A DNA stretch of 64,000 bases, from contig NC_066584.1 in NCBI RefSeq assembly GCF_024323335.1, positions 242,075,994 through 242,139,993 on the forward strand, written 5' to 3'. How positions within the stretch are numbered: the first letter of the stretch is position 1; every line of letters starts with the position of its first letter. This DNA comes from Lathyrus oleraceus (taxonomy: Eukaryota; Streptophyta; Magnoliopsida; Fabales; Fabaceae). The translations under genes and the position numbers were made by a program. Shown here piece after piece: positions 47,298 to 61,722 of this stretch. The notes beneath the pieces are model-generated. The model had not been told where the DNA came from. It made no database searches and saw nothing but the letters and a program-made list of their open reading frames with translations.

Positions 47298-50200
47298 TTG
47301 TTGTAAGGTTGGTATTTTGTGAAAATTTGTTTGTGCAAATATGATTGAAGAGATGAGAAGAGAATACACAAGTTTATTTACATTTTGTGTTTGGATGGAT
47401 AAACCCATTGCCTACGTACCGTCTTAAAAAGATTAGGATCAAAACCTCGTAGTTCGGGGTAAAAATCTCAAAAAATGAGTTGATGAATTGATTGGTCCAA
47501 AAGCCTTAAGGTCTTTTGTTATCCAAGGGAGAAAACTCAACCAAAAAACCACAAATCCACCATGTGAGGATAGCTTCAACATGCTAGTGAGGGGTTAACC
47601 CTATAATAAGCATAGAAGACTCATTGTCCATCACTAAGGATATATGTGAGTATTACATCAACCTCAAGGATAATTCAAACCTAATAGCTAAAGGTTATGG
47701 AAAAGTTTTGATTAAGGAAGTGGCCATTGAAACCACAAAAGACATTTGAATGGGTTATATTTACCAATGAGAAGTATTTACAAAATATGGTCAAAGTGGA
47801 TTAAAGATTTAATTCAAAATAAGTGTTATGAAAAGAAAGTTTGAAAATCAAAAGCATAAGGCTTAGGTTTCTAATGTTGAAAACAAGTGTTAAATGTTTG
47901 CACAAAAGTTTTGGCTAGGGTTAGAGTAGAGGGGAGAAGAAGAAAGGCTAAGTCCTAATCATACAAGAGATGAGGGATAAGAAATAAGACCACAAATGGA
48001 GTTCCTCTCTTGAGATCATATTGATGATCCAAGTAGCTCCCATCCTTTGGAATAAGCAATCACATAAGCATAAACTCAAGCAATCAACAATCAAATGAAA
48101 TCTTGGAAAGCTCCTCAATGTATCTTGGATTCCTTTCTCTTAGAAGCTCATGGTAATGGTTCCTCAATTTGGATCAAGTTGGAATCCCTAGCACAAGAAC
48201 ACACACATTAAAAGGTTCTAGCAAACAAACAAGGAATGGACAAGAAGAGTTTAGAAGTTGGTCCTTTCAAAGGCATCTTCAACATTAAGCATTCTAAAGG
48301 CCCAATGCCTAGTTGCTCTTTGACTTTTATAGCACTCTAAAGGCCCAATGCCTAGTTGCTCTTTGACTCCAAATTTGCATAGGGAAAGTCCTAAAGTCTA
48401 AGTCCATTTTGTCCAATTCTTTTCATTTGGTCCACAACAATCAAAACACAAACACAATGATATATACACAATTATGTGCTCAAATGAGCAAAAGGCAAAT
48501 TGCATTAACATAAACATGTGCTCCAATGAGCAAAAGGGAAAAGCAAATGAATAATATGTACAAGAATAGTAAATTGCATAAATGTAAAGTGCAAAAAGTA
48601 AATGTTAGTGATTAATAGTTAGTAGTTAGTGTGTCATAAGGCAAATTTAGCGCTATGTTAAGCAATCGTAATTGGACTTATGTAGAAGTCACAACTATAT
48701 GAGGCCTGTCAATAATAATGTAGGCAACAACACAAGTTATAAGTCTTGATTAGTGAACCAAGTTCCAACAACTTGCCATGCCAAAAAGAAGAAGAGAAAT
48801 GATCTTGTATTGGTTTAAGTCCTTTGCATGATTTAGGAAGCAATCTATCCTTAATGAAAAGCCATTCACTTGATCAATTGATCAAGATGAATTAGATTTG
48901 AATCAAAGAAGATTAAGCCTCCTTAATCAATGCTAACTTATCAACCTTTAACTCATTGATCAAAAGGAAAAGAAGAAGAAGAAGAAGAAATATGGATATG
49001 AAGAATTGTAGCGGGGTATTTGTTACCATTAGAGATATTGACAAAATCCAAGGTAAATCATACAAGTCGAGTCGCCACCGCACTTCTATTTATCTAAAGG
49101 AATGGTTAGAAAGTGAACAAAAACCTAAAAGTTTTAACAAAACTAGTAAAAGAGAACAGAGATCTGGGTAAGGGGGTTGGTTATGCAATGGGAAGGTGTT
49201 AGGCACCCAAAACATCCTAGGTACTCCTAGGGAGCCCTTTTCATACTTGTTGCAAAGGTTGTTATTTTTGTGAAAAAATTTAGTTTGTGCAAACATGATT
49301 GAAGAGATGAGAAGAGAATATACAAGTTATTTACATTTTGTGTTTGGATGGATAAACCCATTGCCTACGTACCATCTTATAAAAAGATTAGGATCAAAAC
49401 CTCGTAGTTCGGGGTAAAAATCTCAAAACAAGTTGGTGAATTGATTGGTCCAAAAGCCTTAAGGTCTTTTGTTATCGAAGGGAGAAAACTCAACCAAACC
49501 ACAAATCCACCATGTGAGGATAGCTTCAACATGCTAGTGAGGGGTTAACCCTATAATAAGCATGGAAGACTCATTTTCCATCACTAAGGATATAGGTGAG
49601 TATTGCATCTACCACAAAGATAACTCAAACCTAATAGCTAAAGGTTATGAAAGATTTGGATTAAGGAAGTGGCCATTGGAACCACAAAAGACATTTGCAT
49701 GGGTTATATTTACCAATTAGAAGTATATACAAAAATGGTCAAAGTTGACTTAAAGGTTCAATTCAAAATAAGTGTTATGAAAAGAAAGTTTAAAAAATCA
49801 AAAGCATAAGGCTTAGGTTTCTATGTTTGAAAACAATGATTAAATGTTTGCACAAAAAGTTTTGGCTTGGGTTAGAGTGGGAGAAAAAGAAGAAGGGCTA
49901 AGTCCTAAGTAAAACAAAAAGAGAAGGGATGAAGAATCAAAACCACAATGGAGTCCCTCTCTTGAGATCATATTAATGATCCAAGTAGCTCCCATCCTTT
50001 GGAATAAGCAACCACAAAGTATAAGCAATCAAACAAGTCTCTTAAAAGATCCTCAATCTATCTTGTATCTTCCACTTGGATGAACATGACAATGGTCCTC
50101 CAATTAAGCTCAAATGGAAACTCCTAGCACAAAAGCACACACATCAAAAGTTCCATGAAGTAAAACAAGAATGGACAAGAGTGAGTTTAGAGATTTGGTC

Positions 50201-53200
50201 CTTCCAATCCATCTTCAACATTAAGATCCTTTTACTCCAATTTTGCATAAGGAAGGTCCTAGAATCTAAGTCCAATTCTCCATTTCTTTGCATAGGGAAA
50301 GTCCTAGAAACTAAGTCCATTTCTTTGCATTTGGTCCACAACAATCAAAACAAAAACACAAGCACAATAATATATACACAATTATGTGCTCAAGTGAGCA
50401 AAAGGCAAATGGCGTTAACATAAACATGTGCTCAAGTGAGCAAAGAGAAAAGCAAATGGATAATATGTGAAAGAATAGTAAATTGCATAAAAGTAAATGG
50501 CATAAAGTAGATGTTAATTGTCAATAGTTAGTGTTAGTAGTTAGTGTGCCATAAGGCAAATTTAGCGCTATGTTAAGCAATCGTAATTGGACTTATGTAG
50601 AAGTCGCAACTATCTAAGGCCGGTCAATAATAATCTAGGCAACAAACACAAGTTAGGAGTCTTGATTAGTGAACCAAGTCCCAACAACTTGCCATGCCAA
50701 AAATAAAATGAGAATTGATCTTGTATTGGTTTAAGCCTTTTGCATGATTTAGAAAACAACCTATCCTTAATGCAAAACCATTCACTTGATCAATTAATCA
50801 AGATGAATTATATTTGAATCAAGGAAGATTAAGTCTCCCTAACCAATGCTAACTTATCAACCTTCAACTCATTGATCAAGAAGAAAAGAAGTAGAAGAAG
50901 AAGAAGGAGAAGATGGATAAGAGAAATGGAAATGGCAAAATTAAAGTGCATTAAATGAAATACAATGTACCAATCCTCATATGTTTACCAATGACATTGA
51001 AAGTCAAGGTCAAACAATCAAAAACAAAAGTGAGATGAAGATTGGGAGTCAAGAAATGAATAAACTATTTTTGGCATTTTTTAATATTTAAAATTAAACT
51101 TGAATTAAAAATAAAAGAAATGTCAAACTTCAAAATCACTTCAAATCAACCTTGAAAGGTCCAAGTAATTTATCCTAAGTTCAACAAGGTCAAACAAAGT
51201 TTGACAAAAAATTTCAGCATTTTTAAAAGTCAGAAACTATTTTTAATCAATTAAAAATGAATAAAAATAACCTAATTGAACTAAAATCTCAAATAAATCT
51301 CAAATCAATTTAAAAATTGATGAGGATATTTTTCATAGATCCATCATCATTCAAATAGGTTAGGAAAATATTTTTGTATTTTTTGAATATGAAAAACTAT
51401 TTAAAATGAATTAAAAATAACCACGAAAGAGAAAATTCACAAAAAATATCAAATGACAAAATAAAAAATATTAAAAATCAGAAATAGAAACTAGAAATTA
51501 TTTGGGAAATAATGCAATTGGTCCCATAATTTTTGGATTAAAAATGAAAGAGATATTGATTTTTGAAATAAAATGGAATTTAAGAAAATAAAAACAGAAA
51601 TTAGAAATTGGAAAAAACGAGAGCCCTTGGATCTGAGCTCATTAATTGAGCTGGCAGATCCAAGGATCCAGAGGCGCGCGCTCATGGTAATCCACGGTCA
51701 ATGCAATCACATGGAAACCAAAGAAAAGTCATAATAAGCAACAGTCAGGATTCGATCTGGGAAACACATCCAATGGCCAAAATTCAAACTGGCAATAGGC
51801 GGCCACCGGAGCCACCTTCTTCTCCGGTGAGCCTCCAGATTCCGGTCAATTTTGCAGGTTTTCAAACCTTAATGAAAATGCACGATCCTTATACCAAAAT
51901 GAAGCGGGGGTGATGTACATCCCCCCTGTAACCTTGAATCACACTCAAGATTCCTATAAATGGAGAAATCTGAGGTGGAAGATTCAGGTATGCAAAATGC
52001 AGATCAAGGAAAAGCAAAATTGAAGCTACCACTAGCTTGCCTCTCAAGTGAGGACTTCAGAAAACATTTTGGCCAAGCAAATAGATCACAGAAATGAGAG
52101 ATTCGAAGAAAATACCAGTTGAAGAGTAAGCTTGATTTCTGGAGAATTGGACTTGATTCTTTGCTTGCTTTACCAAAACAGAAGTTCAATGAGATGGATG
52201 ATAAAGGTTTAGAAGCATTAGATCTAAGAATTCAACCAGATGAAGTTGAATTTTAGATCTGAAAAATTTGAGAAAAATGGAATTGCTTCTTTAGTGATGG
52301 CTATGGAGAGCTTTCTGCAGCATTTCAGGTTAAATCAGGTGTGTGAAATGAATGGAATGAGGTCTCTATTTATAGAGGAAGTGGCAAGGAGAATGTGATC
52401 AATCCGTGTGCATGGCATGTGGAGCTTCATTGCATGGGCTTGCATGATCATGCACAAGGCCCAAAAACAATGCCAAATGGATTCTGAGCATCAGCCAAAT
52501 GAAATTGGACGTGTGACTTGCAAGGCAATTGCTTATGTACCAAGATTTCAAGTGAATTCCTCATTTGTACCTAAACATTCATCTCTTCGAAAGTCCCAAT
52601 GAAAAAATCCAAACATGATCATGTGAGTAATGGTTGGAAAGGTCTTGATGTAAGGAACAATTGTTATGTTGGGCAAAAATCCATTTTAAGTTTGGAAATT
52701 TATGAAATTTGAGTTTAAAGTGCAAGGTGCATGACATGTCAAGGCAAGGTTTCTAAAATTGGCCAATTTTCAAGCCCCTCTGTTTTGATGATGCAAGACT
52801 CAAATGGAAAAACCTTCAACATCAAAGTTGTAGATCTGTTCAATACAATCAAAATAGACTTAAATTTGGCATCATTTGGATTTTTTATGAGAGAGTTATG
52901 GGCACTTGAAGTTGGACATTTTTGACTTTCAATGCATTTGGTCAAAAAGGACCTATAATGTCTTGCATTATCACATGTATTTCCTTTGCAATTTTGAAAT
53001 TTTGTTCAACATAACATTTGAATTAGACAGCTTAAGCTTTCCAATTAATTTGATCCCACCTCAAAATCATAAAAAATGAATGAGTTGTGTCCTTGGGAAG
53101 TTGACCCAAAATTAGGATTTCAGTCAAAATGACCTATAATGTTTTGGAATGGATGATGACCTTCCAAGCTTCAAATCAAATTTTGATGAACATGGAAGTT

Positions 53201-56200
53201 GTTCATATTGTCCTTAAGAACACGTTTTCTTTTGGAATCATCTCCATTTGACCAACGCATCAAAAGTTAGGTCTCAGTGCATTTCGAAATAGTCAGATGA
53301 ATTGACTGATCAACTTCTCAAGTCCACAACCCATATCTTGATGAATTGATGGTTGAGGACACTCAAATAAGTTCAAATATGCATGAAATGAATAGTTAAA
53401 GAACCTCCCTTGATTATATTTGACCATGGGCTGAGGTTGCTTCATGAGCAAGGCATTGTGGTGCACAGATGAATTAGGGTTTCCTTGAAGAACCAGACCT
53501 CAAGCCCTTTGACTTGCTTTGATCAAAATGATGCATTGAGGTACTAGGGAGGCATATTTGATGGATGAGAGCTTTGGGAACCATTACCATGCTTGCTATC
53601 ATCTCCTCTTGACCATGCCTTTGTACCAATGATCACCTAGAAGCTTTGGACCTTGTAATTGCTCAAGCTACAAACAAAAGATGTTAGTGACATATTTTTG
53701 TGCTTTTGGTTAGTAAATAAAAATGAGAAAAGCAAATGATATACAATTCAAGCATGCTTGGTGATCTCAAACCACCTCACAGGAGGTCCCACCCAAAGGT
53801 AAAGGGAACCAATATGCTTATGATCCTTGAGGCTATGCAAATGAAATGTTATGATGCCATGAGGGATCTTAGGGCCAAAATTGGGGTCTTACAAGAATAA
53901 AAGAACAAAGTGCATTAAATGAAATGGAATGTACCAATCCACAAGTGTTGACCAATGACATTGAGGATCATGGTCAAACAATCACAAACAGAAGTGGGAT
54001 GAAGATTGGAAGTTAAGAAATGAACAAAGTATTTTTAGCATTTTTAATATTTAAAAATAAACATGAATTAAAATATTAAAGAAAGGTCAAACTTCAAAAT
54101 CACTTCAAATCAACTTTGAAAAGTCCAAGTGATTTATCCCAAGTTCAACAAGGTCAAACAAAGTTTGACAAAAAATTTCAGCATTTTTAAAAGTCAGAAA
54201 CTATTTTTAATCAATTAAAAATGAAGAAAAATAACCTAATTCAACTAAAATCTCAAATAAATCTCAAATCAATAAAAAAATTGATGAGAATATTTTTCAT
54301 AGATCCATCATCATTCAAAGAGGTTGAGAAAATATTTTTGTATTTTTTGAATATCAAAAACTATTTAAAATCAATTATAAATAACCAGAAAAGAGAAAAT
54401 TCACAAAAAATATCAAATGATGAAATAAAAAATATTAAAAATCATTTTTAGAAACTAGGATTAAAAAGAGAAATAATGCAATTGGTCCCATATTTTTTGG
54501 AATTAAAATGAAAGAGTTATGAATTTTTGAAATAAAAAGGAATTAAAGAAAATAAAACAGCAATTAAGAAAATAGAAAAAAAGGAGAGGCGTCAGATCTA
54601 AGCTCATTAATTGAGCTGGCACATCCAAAGGTGGGGAGACGCGCGCGTACCATAGGCCTTGGTCAAATGAGACACACACAACATTATCAAAAGTCATAAC
54701 AATGGAAGGCATGGATTCAATCTGGAAATCACAAGCAACGACCCATATTCAATCTGGCATGGTGGACGGTGGTGTACACCACCGTCTTCTCCGGCGAGCA
54801 TGAAGATTCCGACCAAAGTTGCAGGTTCAAAATTCTTAACAAAAATGGGTGATCCTCATATCATTGGAAAGCTGGGGTGATGTACATCACCCCTGTACCA
54901 TTAGTTTCTCTTCTAAATCCCTATAGTAAGAGAAATCAGAATGAGAAAAGTATGGTGTTCATGCTGAACTTCATGGATTTCAACAATTTAATGCTCAGAA
55001 CAATTGCCTCTATGAAGAGGACTTCAGACAACACAACAATAGCAAGAAATAAGCAATGTATAATGAGATTCGAAGAGATCAAAGTTTGAAGTAAACCTTT
55101 GAACTGGAGAACTTAGGAGCACGAATTCTTGATGTTCAAACTTGCAGTATGATCTCTGGATGAAGTGGATGAAGGCTAAGGAACTTTAGATCTGGAATTT
55201 CAATCGAGGAGATCAAAATTTAGATCTGAAATTTGAGAGAAAATTGGGATTCTTCCTTTAGTGAGAGGTTGGGGAATCAATTCTTCAGGGGTTCAGGCGC
55301 CTTCAGGTTACCATTTGAAGTGAGCAAGGCCTTCTATTTATAGATGAAGCTGATGCAAAGTCATGAAGAATTCGTGTGCATGAGAATTGGGTCCTCCATG
55401 CATGGGCCTGTACAGGCGCATGTGAGGCCCAAAACCTGGTGCAAATGGATGTTGAGCTTGTGTGGAGGAGGTTTGGACGTGTGATTTGCAAGGCAATGGC
55501 TTGTGCATGAAGTTTCATCATGAATTGCATAATTGTGCCTAAAACTTCATCTCTTCGAAAATGTCAATTAGAAAATCCAAACATAAGCATATGGGTAATG
55601 GTTGGAAAGATCTTGACACGAGGAACAAATGTTATGTTGGACAAAAACTCATTTGAAGTGTGGAAATTTATGAAAACAGGCCATGAAGTTCATAGTGTAA
55701 AACATGCCTTTGAGAATTTTGTCAAAATGAACCAACTTCAAGCCTTTATGTTTTGATGATACAAGCCTCTAATAGAAAAACCTCCAACACCAAAGTTGTA
55801 GATCTTTTCAATAAAATAAAGATGGACTTAAATTTTGCATCATTTGGATTTTTGATGAAGAAGTTATGGGCACTTGAAATTGGACTTTTTTGCCTTTCAA
55901 TGCATTTGGTCCAAAGTGACCTATAATGTTTTGCATTATCACATGTATTTATTTTGAGACTTTGAAATTTTGTTCAACATAACATTTGGAGCATACATCT
56001 TAAGATTTCCAATGCATTTGATCCCACCTCAAAAATCATAAAAATGAATGAGTTATGTTCTTGGGAATTTGACCCAAAATTAGGGTTACAGTCAAAATGA
56101 CCTATAATGTTTTGGAATGGATGATGACCTTCCAAGCTTCAAATCAATTTTTGATGAACATGAAAGTTGTTCGTGTTGTTCGTAAGAACATATTTTCTCT

Positions 56201-56857
56201 TGAGGTCATCTACAGTTGACCAACACACAAAAAGTTAGGTCTCAGTGTATTTCAAAATAGTCAGATGAATTGACTGATCAACTTCTCAAGTCCACAACTC
56301 ATATCTTGATGAATTGATGATTGAGGACACTCAAATAAGTTCAAATATGCATGAAATTATGAATTAAAGAACTTCCCTTGATTGTATTTGACCATGGGCT
56401 GAGGTTGCTTCATGAGCAAGGCGCACTTGGTACACAGATGAATTAGGGCTCTTTGGGACACAAACCTCAAACCCTTTGACTTGCTTTGATCAAAATGATG
56501 AATTGAGATGCTAAGGAGGCATATTTTAGGGATGAGAGATTTGGGAACCATTGCCATGCTTTCCTTCATCTTCTCTTGGCTATATCTTTATACCAATGAT
56601 TTCCTAGAAGCTTTGGGCCTGGTGATTGCTCAAGCTACAAACAAGAAATGTTAGTGACATACTTTTGTGCTTTTAGTTAGTGAATGAAATGAGAAAAGCA
56701 ATAATATACAATTCAAGCATGCTTGGTGATCTTAAACCACTCACAAGAGGTCCCACCCTAAGGCAAGGGGAACCAAGATGCTTATGATCCTTGAGGCTTT
56801 GCAAATGCAATGTTATGATGCCATGAGGGATCTTAGGGCCAAAATTGGGGTCTTACA
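47298..56857 (-). mobile_element. Inverted Ogre-family LTR, left-truncated and split by an inner solo LTR
   Basis: Homologous to the 4.9-kb LTR. The pieces 47298-49006 and 53894-56857 add up to about 4.67 kb; roughly 240 bp are missing at the left (the LTR 3' tip TGTAGCGGGG). The right end is GGGTCTTACA at 56857. TATA box at 55342-55335; palindromes at 54874-54893 and 54765-54786. No target duplication is visible because of the left truncation. Confidence 0.85.
49007..53893 (-). mobile_element. Inner Ogre-family solo LTR (4,887 bp)
   Basis: Starts TGTAGCGGGG and ends GGTCTTACA on the plus strand; AGAAT is duplicated at 49002-49006 and 53894-53898. It lies next to the GAA tract of the outer LTR, in the same orientation. 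TATA box at 52374-52367. No internal sequence is present. Confidence 0.95.
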
Positions 56858-59740
56858 CCAGCAGAAAGGTTTTGAGAGCTAGTGTGGCAAGTGTACCCAC
56901 TGAATAATCTCCTCAAGATTTGCTTAACTTGGGTGAACCAACTGTCATTGTCGCACCTTCCATTGTGGACTCATTCATGCAGTTGGAAGGATCATACGCT
57001 TCAAACAAACCCATTTGACCTGCAAATTTCATGAAAAAAAATAATAACAATTTCAAAACTGCTTCTAACTTCCCTCATCATAACTCAATTCAAAGTTATG
57101 CTTTCATCACCTCCAACATAATCTAATCCAATGCAAGCCTTACAACATGCCGACCATAGATCCGTAACAAAGACCGTAAACCGTTAGCCTGCAAAAACAC
57201 AAATATACATCAACCTTTTCCAACATTAAGCCATTTGAATCCACAACATAACAGTGGAAAGAAGGAGGCAAAACAGAAGCATAGCATAATAGAGAACTGG
57301 AAACACTCACTGAAACCATGACTAACTTCATATGAGAACCGACTCGGTAACTAACCTGCCAAGTGCCATAACTGCCCACGATTAACAGCAACTGTCGAAA
57401 CCAACTCGAACCGAATTCCAACTGTCGCCAACTGTCGCCAACTATCACCAACTGTCGCCAACTGTCGCAAACTGTCGCCAACCGTCATTGAATCTAACTA
57501 ACTCCTAACTAAACCATAACCTCCACAACTTCAACAACCTCCATATAACTGATAACTGATTCTTCACCAGGGGGGGCTTTTTCTTCCATCTCCATCACAA
57601 CCCCAAAACTCACCCTAACAACTTCACCCTTCTCTTCACACGGCTTCACCCTCAACCAAGCTCCAATTCGATTCTCCATCACCTTCAACCGATTTCTCAG
57701 CCTTCAATCCTCAACCGCTTCCAATAGTTGAAACCTCATCGTGACATAACCGTTTCTTCAACCTAGATTCTCTTCATGGCAAGAACCTGCAAACGAAGGT
57801 TGAAATTCCGTCTCAAATGGAAGCCAAGATGTAACGGAAACGGAAGCGCGCATATGAAGGGTTGAAAAGCAAAAATAGAATCCAAAAGAAATCGGAAGAA
57901 GAGCATACCTGGAAGAAGCGAGTCACATCGGCTCAAATGGAGGCTTCATCATTATCTCAGTCGATTCGCAACCGTAGATGCCGCAACGTCTTTGTCGCAA
58001 TTCTATAACGCACACCTCCACCTCTACTCCTCATGATGACGCATCGAAATGCACAACACAACGCACCATAAGAGCTCAGGAATCATCTTCCATTTTACAT
58101 CATGATACAACGCACGCATCATGATTCAGGCATGTCCTTCACGCTCGAATTGATTCTGGTTCTTGAAGTATGAACGAGTTCCTTCGATGCCGATTCAAAT
58201 TTGTCTTGAGTTTTCGCCACTGTTCGGATTGGCCTTCTTCGCTTGCCTATGTTTGTGCACGAGGTTGAAGCCTAAGACTTTGTGAGTAAGGTTATTGCGT
58301 CGCGGAAGAACGTATCCATTTTCGACCTAGATCCATCGTGCATTGACTCGGAGCGCGACTTGATTTCGTTCAGAAGAAGTAAAATTCCGGAATTGCATTC
58401 ATGGAGTTTTTATCCTGAACGTCTTTCTTTGGGGGTTCGATTAGGTGACATGAAATGGAGCTTCGATCGGAGATGTTTGAGCGACAACGACAAGGTGGCG
58501 TTATCGTTTAGGTTTCGCTGTGGTTGATTTTGGGCAGAACACGGTCACACACGGTGGATCATCTAGAGGATGTTCAAAACGGGCCTTGGGCCTAAGCCTT
58601 TTTGTTTTCGGCATACTTCCTTTCAATTGGCCTACTGACCTCACTCCAGGCCCATGTTGCTACTTAATCTCCTCTTAACCCTTGATTAAAGTTTCATTTT
58701 AATTTATTTTAATCCCAATTTTATGTTAGCAATCTTGATGAGGATTAGTTTAACCTGGTTAGGATGAGTTAATTTTTTTGAATTTTAGATTTTGATTCAA
58801 TTCATTTTTTTAGTTAGATTGACAGCTAGATTGAGTTAGAATAATCATGTTTAATTAGGATAAGATGATTAGAATAGAAAGTAGGTGTTTGTCTTGATCT
58901 TGATTTTAGGTTTTTTGTTAGAACTAATTCAACATTAGTTTAACCATGTCATGATTAGAATAGTTAGTCATTAGGTTGAATTCTTTTCGTTGATTTTTCC
59001 TCGATTAATATGGTTAATTGTTGATTTTGCCACGACTCTCCCATTAGGTTAAGTCCCACTCAGTTTGATTTGTATAACCGTAGTTGTTAGGTTCCATTCT
59101 TGAATGTAGATTGGTAATTCTCTATTTGATTAATTGTGATCCTAATTCATGATTTTCATTTTGTTGATTTAATTCAAGATTTAATGCTTAATGGTTAGTG
59201 TTGATTTCTCCATGATTAGAACTAAGGTTAAATTTCCATTAGATTGGACTATTGTGTGTTTGTTTTGTATAATCATAGTCATTAGATTCAATTCTTGAAT
59301 TTAGATTGCTAATTTCTCATTTGATCAACTTTGATTCTTAATTCATGCTTAGATATATTTTATTTTTTTAGAATTAATAATCACTTTAATTGTCCTTTTA
59401 ATCGTTTCTTTGGTTTATGATCATTTTGATTAAATTGAAAATCCCATTTCAATTTAGGTAATGAATACTTTGTATGCTTAGTTTCATTTTCCTTGATCAT
59501 GGGATAGATCCTTGATTTTTTTTCGTGGATTAATCCATTACCTTTTGAATCGATTCTAACCTTCGCATGTACTTACATAATATTGCATCATTCTCATTCA
59601 TTCGACTTTATCTCATGCTAACTCATTTGTTGTTTTGTGTCCACATGTGACTTGGAGAAGCAAGCTCACTCTTAGCTAGCCATGCTCCTAACCGTTTCAC
59701 TTTCATTCAATAAATTTGTATTGTTTGAAGTACCATGTCA
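56858..59740. other. Gene-free repeat DNA, probably the continuation of the interrupted LTR
   Basis: No conserved ORF. C/T-rich leader-like DNA (57590-57760) and AT-rich DNA (58680-59660) resemble LTR body, and the stretch lies where the LTR begun at 46784 should resume. I could not find its end. A 10-bp minisatellite lies at 57421-57486. Confidence 0.4.
57421..57486. repeat. 10-bp minisatellite ACTGTCGCCA
   Basis: Six full units plus a partial seventh in exact 10-bp register, with point changes (ACTATCACCA, ACTGTCGCAA). Confidence 0.9.
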
Positions 59741-59996
59741 ACTCCTTTTGCAGCTCAAGAAATTGGTCTTTCATCTCGTCCATCTTCTCATAAACATCCG
59801 TACCCTCATACGGCTCGGAATGGTAGATGGTGTCCTCAACACGAGGCAGAGTGTGAAAAACTGGAGGTGGAACAGACATGACCAGGCTAGATGCCGACAT
59901 GGAAGCAAAAGTAGGTACAAAACCTTCTGGCACCAAGTTGGGCGGCATTCCCCAAGGGGATCCGGCAGGCATGTCAGGAGAAAACTGAGTGGCAGG
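59741..59996 (-). pseudogene. Ogre gag N-terminal scrap
   Basis: The minus-strand translation matches the proline-rich gag leader at about 18175-18435: PWGMPPNLVPEG, HTLPRVEDTIYHSEP and VYEKMDEMKDQFLELQKEL. Homology stops at 59741 on one side and at the LTR start 59997 on the other. It is a fragment of a different Ogre copy; no start codon belongs to it. Confidence 0.85.
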
Positions 59997-61145
59997 TGTC
60001 ATGCCCCAATTTTGACCCGGAATCATTGAATCAATATATTTATCATAGCATTCGCATCATTTGCATAACATAACATGCATAATGCCTAAAATATCAACCA
60101 AAATAAATTTTAGGATTTACAAACAGACCGATCAAACTGATTCTGAAGTGCACGTGAAATTAGCGAGAGAAATTTTTTAAAATTGAGCTTGCAGACGTCA
60201 GTTTTATTAATTTACGGTTCACATAGTTTGACCTGGCGTGCTAGTTTTATTTTTCGACTTTTTTTCCAGACGCAACTTGATCAGTCTGAGCCTTTTAACC
60301 GGTTATTTTTTATTTAAAAATTTGATCAAAACCTGTATGTTTTCGAGAAGTTTATTTCACATTGATCATTTTGGTGTATTCATATTAATGTTTTAGACAC
60401 TTTTGCGTTCGACTTTTTATTCATTTTGAGTTTTTTCATCAAAATATTTAGAGTAAATAAATAGGACTATTTATAATTTCATTTCAACTTTATTTTGATT
60501 ATTTAATTTTGTTTGAAATTTATTTGATTAATTTGTTTTAATTTATGTTGTCATTAAATAATATCTACAAGGGCAATTGGGGAATAATACAAAAAATTAA
60601 AATCTAGCATGTACATATATATACTAAGTGCATTGCTGAAAGGGAGGGACCCGGGGAAGGAAGATAAATCCTTCCGGGCAGCGCACACACTTGATTTCAA
60701 AAAATCTCAAAAGAAAAAATGGTGACTTTATCCCCAAAGAGAAAAGAAAACTTGGAAGAAGATTTTTACTCTTCTTCTTTTTCGTTGAATCTCCGATAAC
60801 CATATATCCATTCTATCAAGTCTCTCTTCCTCCATACAAATCCAACCCATCTTTTCATTATTCCACAACTACAAGCTACCACACCCAAACATTATACTTT
60901 CATTCTTTTCATCTATTTCAACCAAATATCCCAAAAAGAAAAAGAAAAAAGTTTGTTGCAAATATAAGAGCTCCACAATGAGCTCATTCATCTCCGGCGT
61001 AAGTTGTTGTGGAACCCACGAAAGCACTGCCGCCGTGGTTGTACTATTGTTGGTAACACTTTTCTTCTTCTCTATTTTAGTTTGCTCTCAGTTTTTTCTT
61101 CTTGCTTTTAGTTATTTTGTTTTATCTTTATTAACAGTAGAGAAT

Positions 61146-61149
<4 letters not shown>

Positions 61150-61193
<44 letters not shown>

Positions 61194-61201
61194 TATATAT
61201 A

Positions 61202-61268
<67 letters not shown>

Positions 61269-61272
61269 ATAT
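61150..61272. repeat. AT microsatellite
   Basis: Long interrupted (AT)n tract inside the right-hand LTR element. Confidence 0.95.
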
Positions 61273-61614
61273 AGTTAAGTGTTCATGTGTATATCTTTCC
61301 TTTAGATTACCCAAAGACTTCATTCTTTAAGAATAAGCACATGTGTATGTCCCAGCTTTTGGTTCAAATGCTATGTACATCATTACTGTTTTCATTTTTT
61401 AAAGTGGTGTTGTATTAGTTTTATATTTATGTATATAGCTTGCTATTATGCACATTATATAAATTTGTTTTTGAGTATTTGGTTTTTTACTAGTTAGTAT
61501 CTTTTGTTATATCTACTTCCATTTACTTTTATATATATACTTTTTTTGTGTGTAGTGTCTTATTATAATACACACCTCCGTTTGTTTTTAGTTTATATAA
61601 ATACCTTATTTTAG

Positions 61615-61617
<3 letters not shown>

Positions 61618-61692
<75 letters not shown>

Positions 61693-61722
61693 ATATTATA
61701 TATATATATATATATATTATTT
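61618..61722. repeat. AT microsatellite
   Basis: Second long (AT)n tract, about 350 bp beyond the first. Confidence 0.95.

Noticed and set aside
57140..57481. Minus-strand ORF with repeated VGDSWRQL-like peptide
   Set aside because: The peptide repeat is the 10-bp minisatellite read in a frame; no start context or homology.
58282..58527. 81-codon ORF MSKVIASRKN...
   Set aside because: Single open frame in repeat DNA, not recognised, and no supporting neighbours.
60691..61187. Two short ORFs after the putative LTR promoter
   Set aside because: Leader-like sequence ending in an AT tract; no domain and no conserved pattern.
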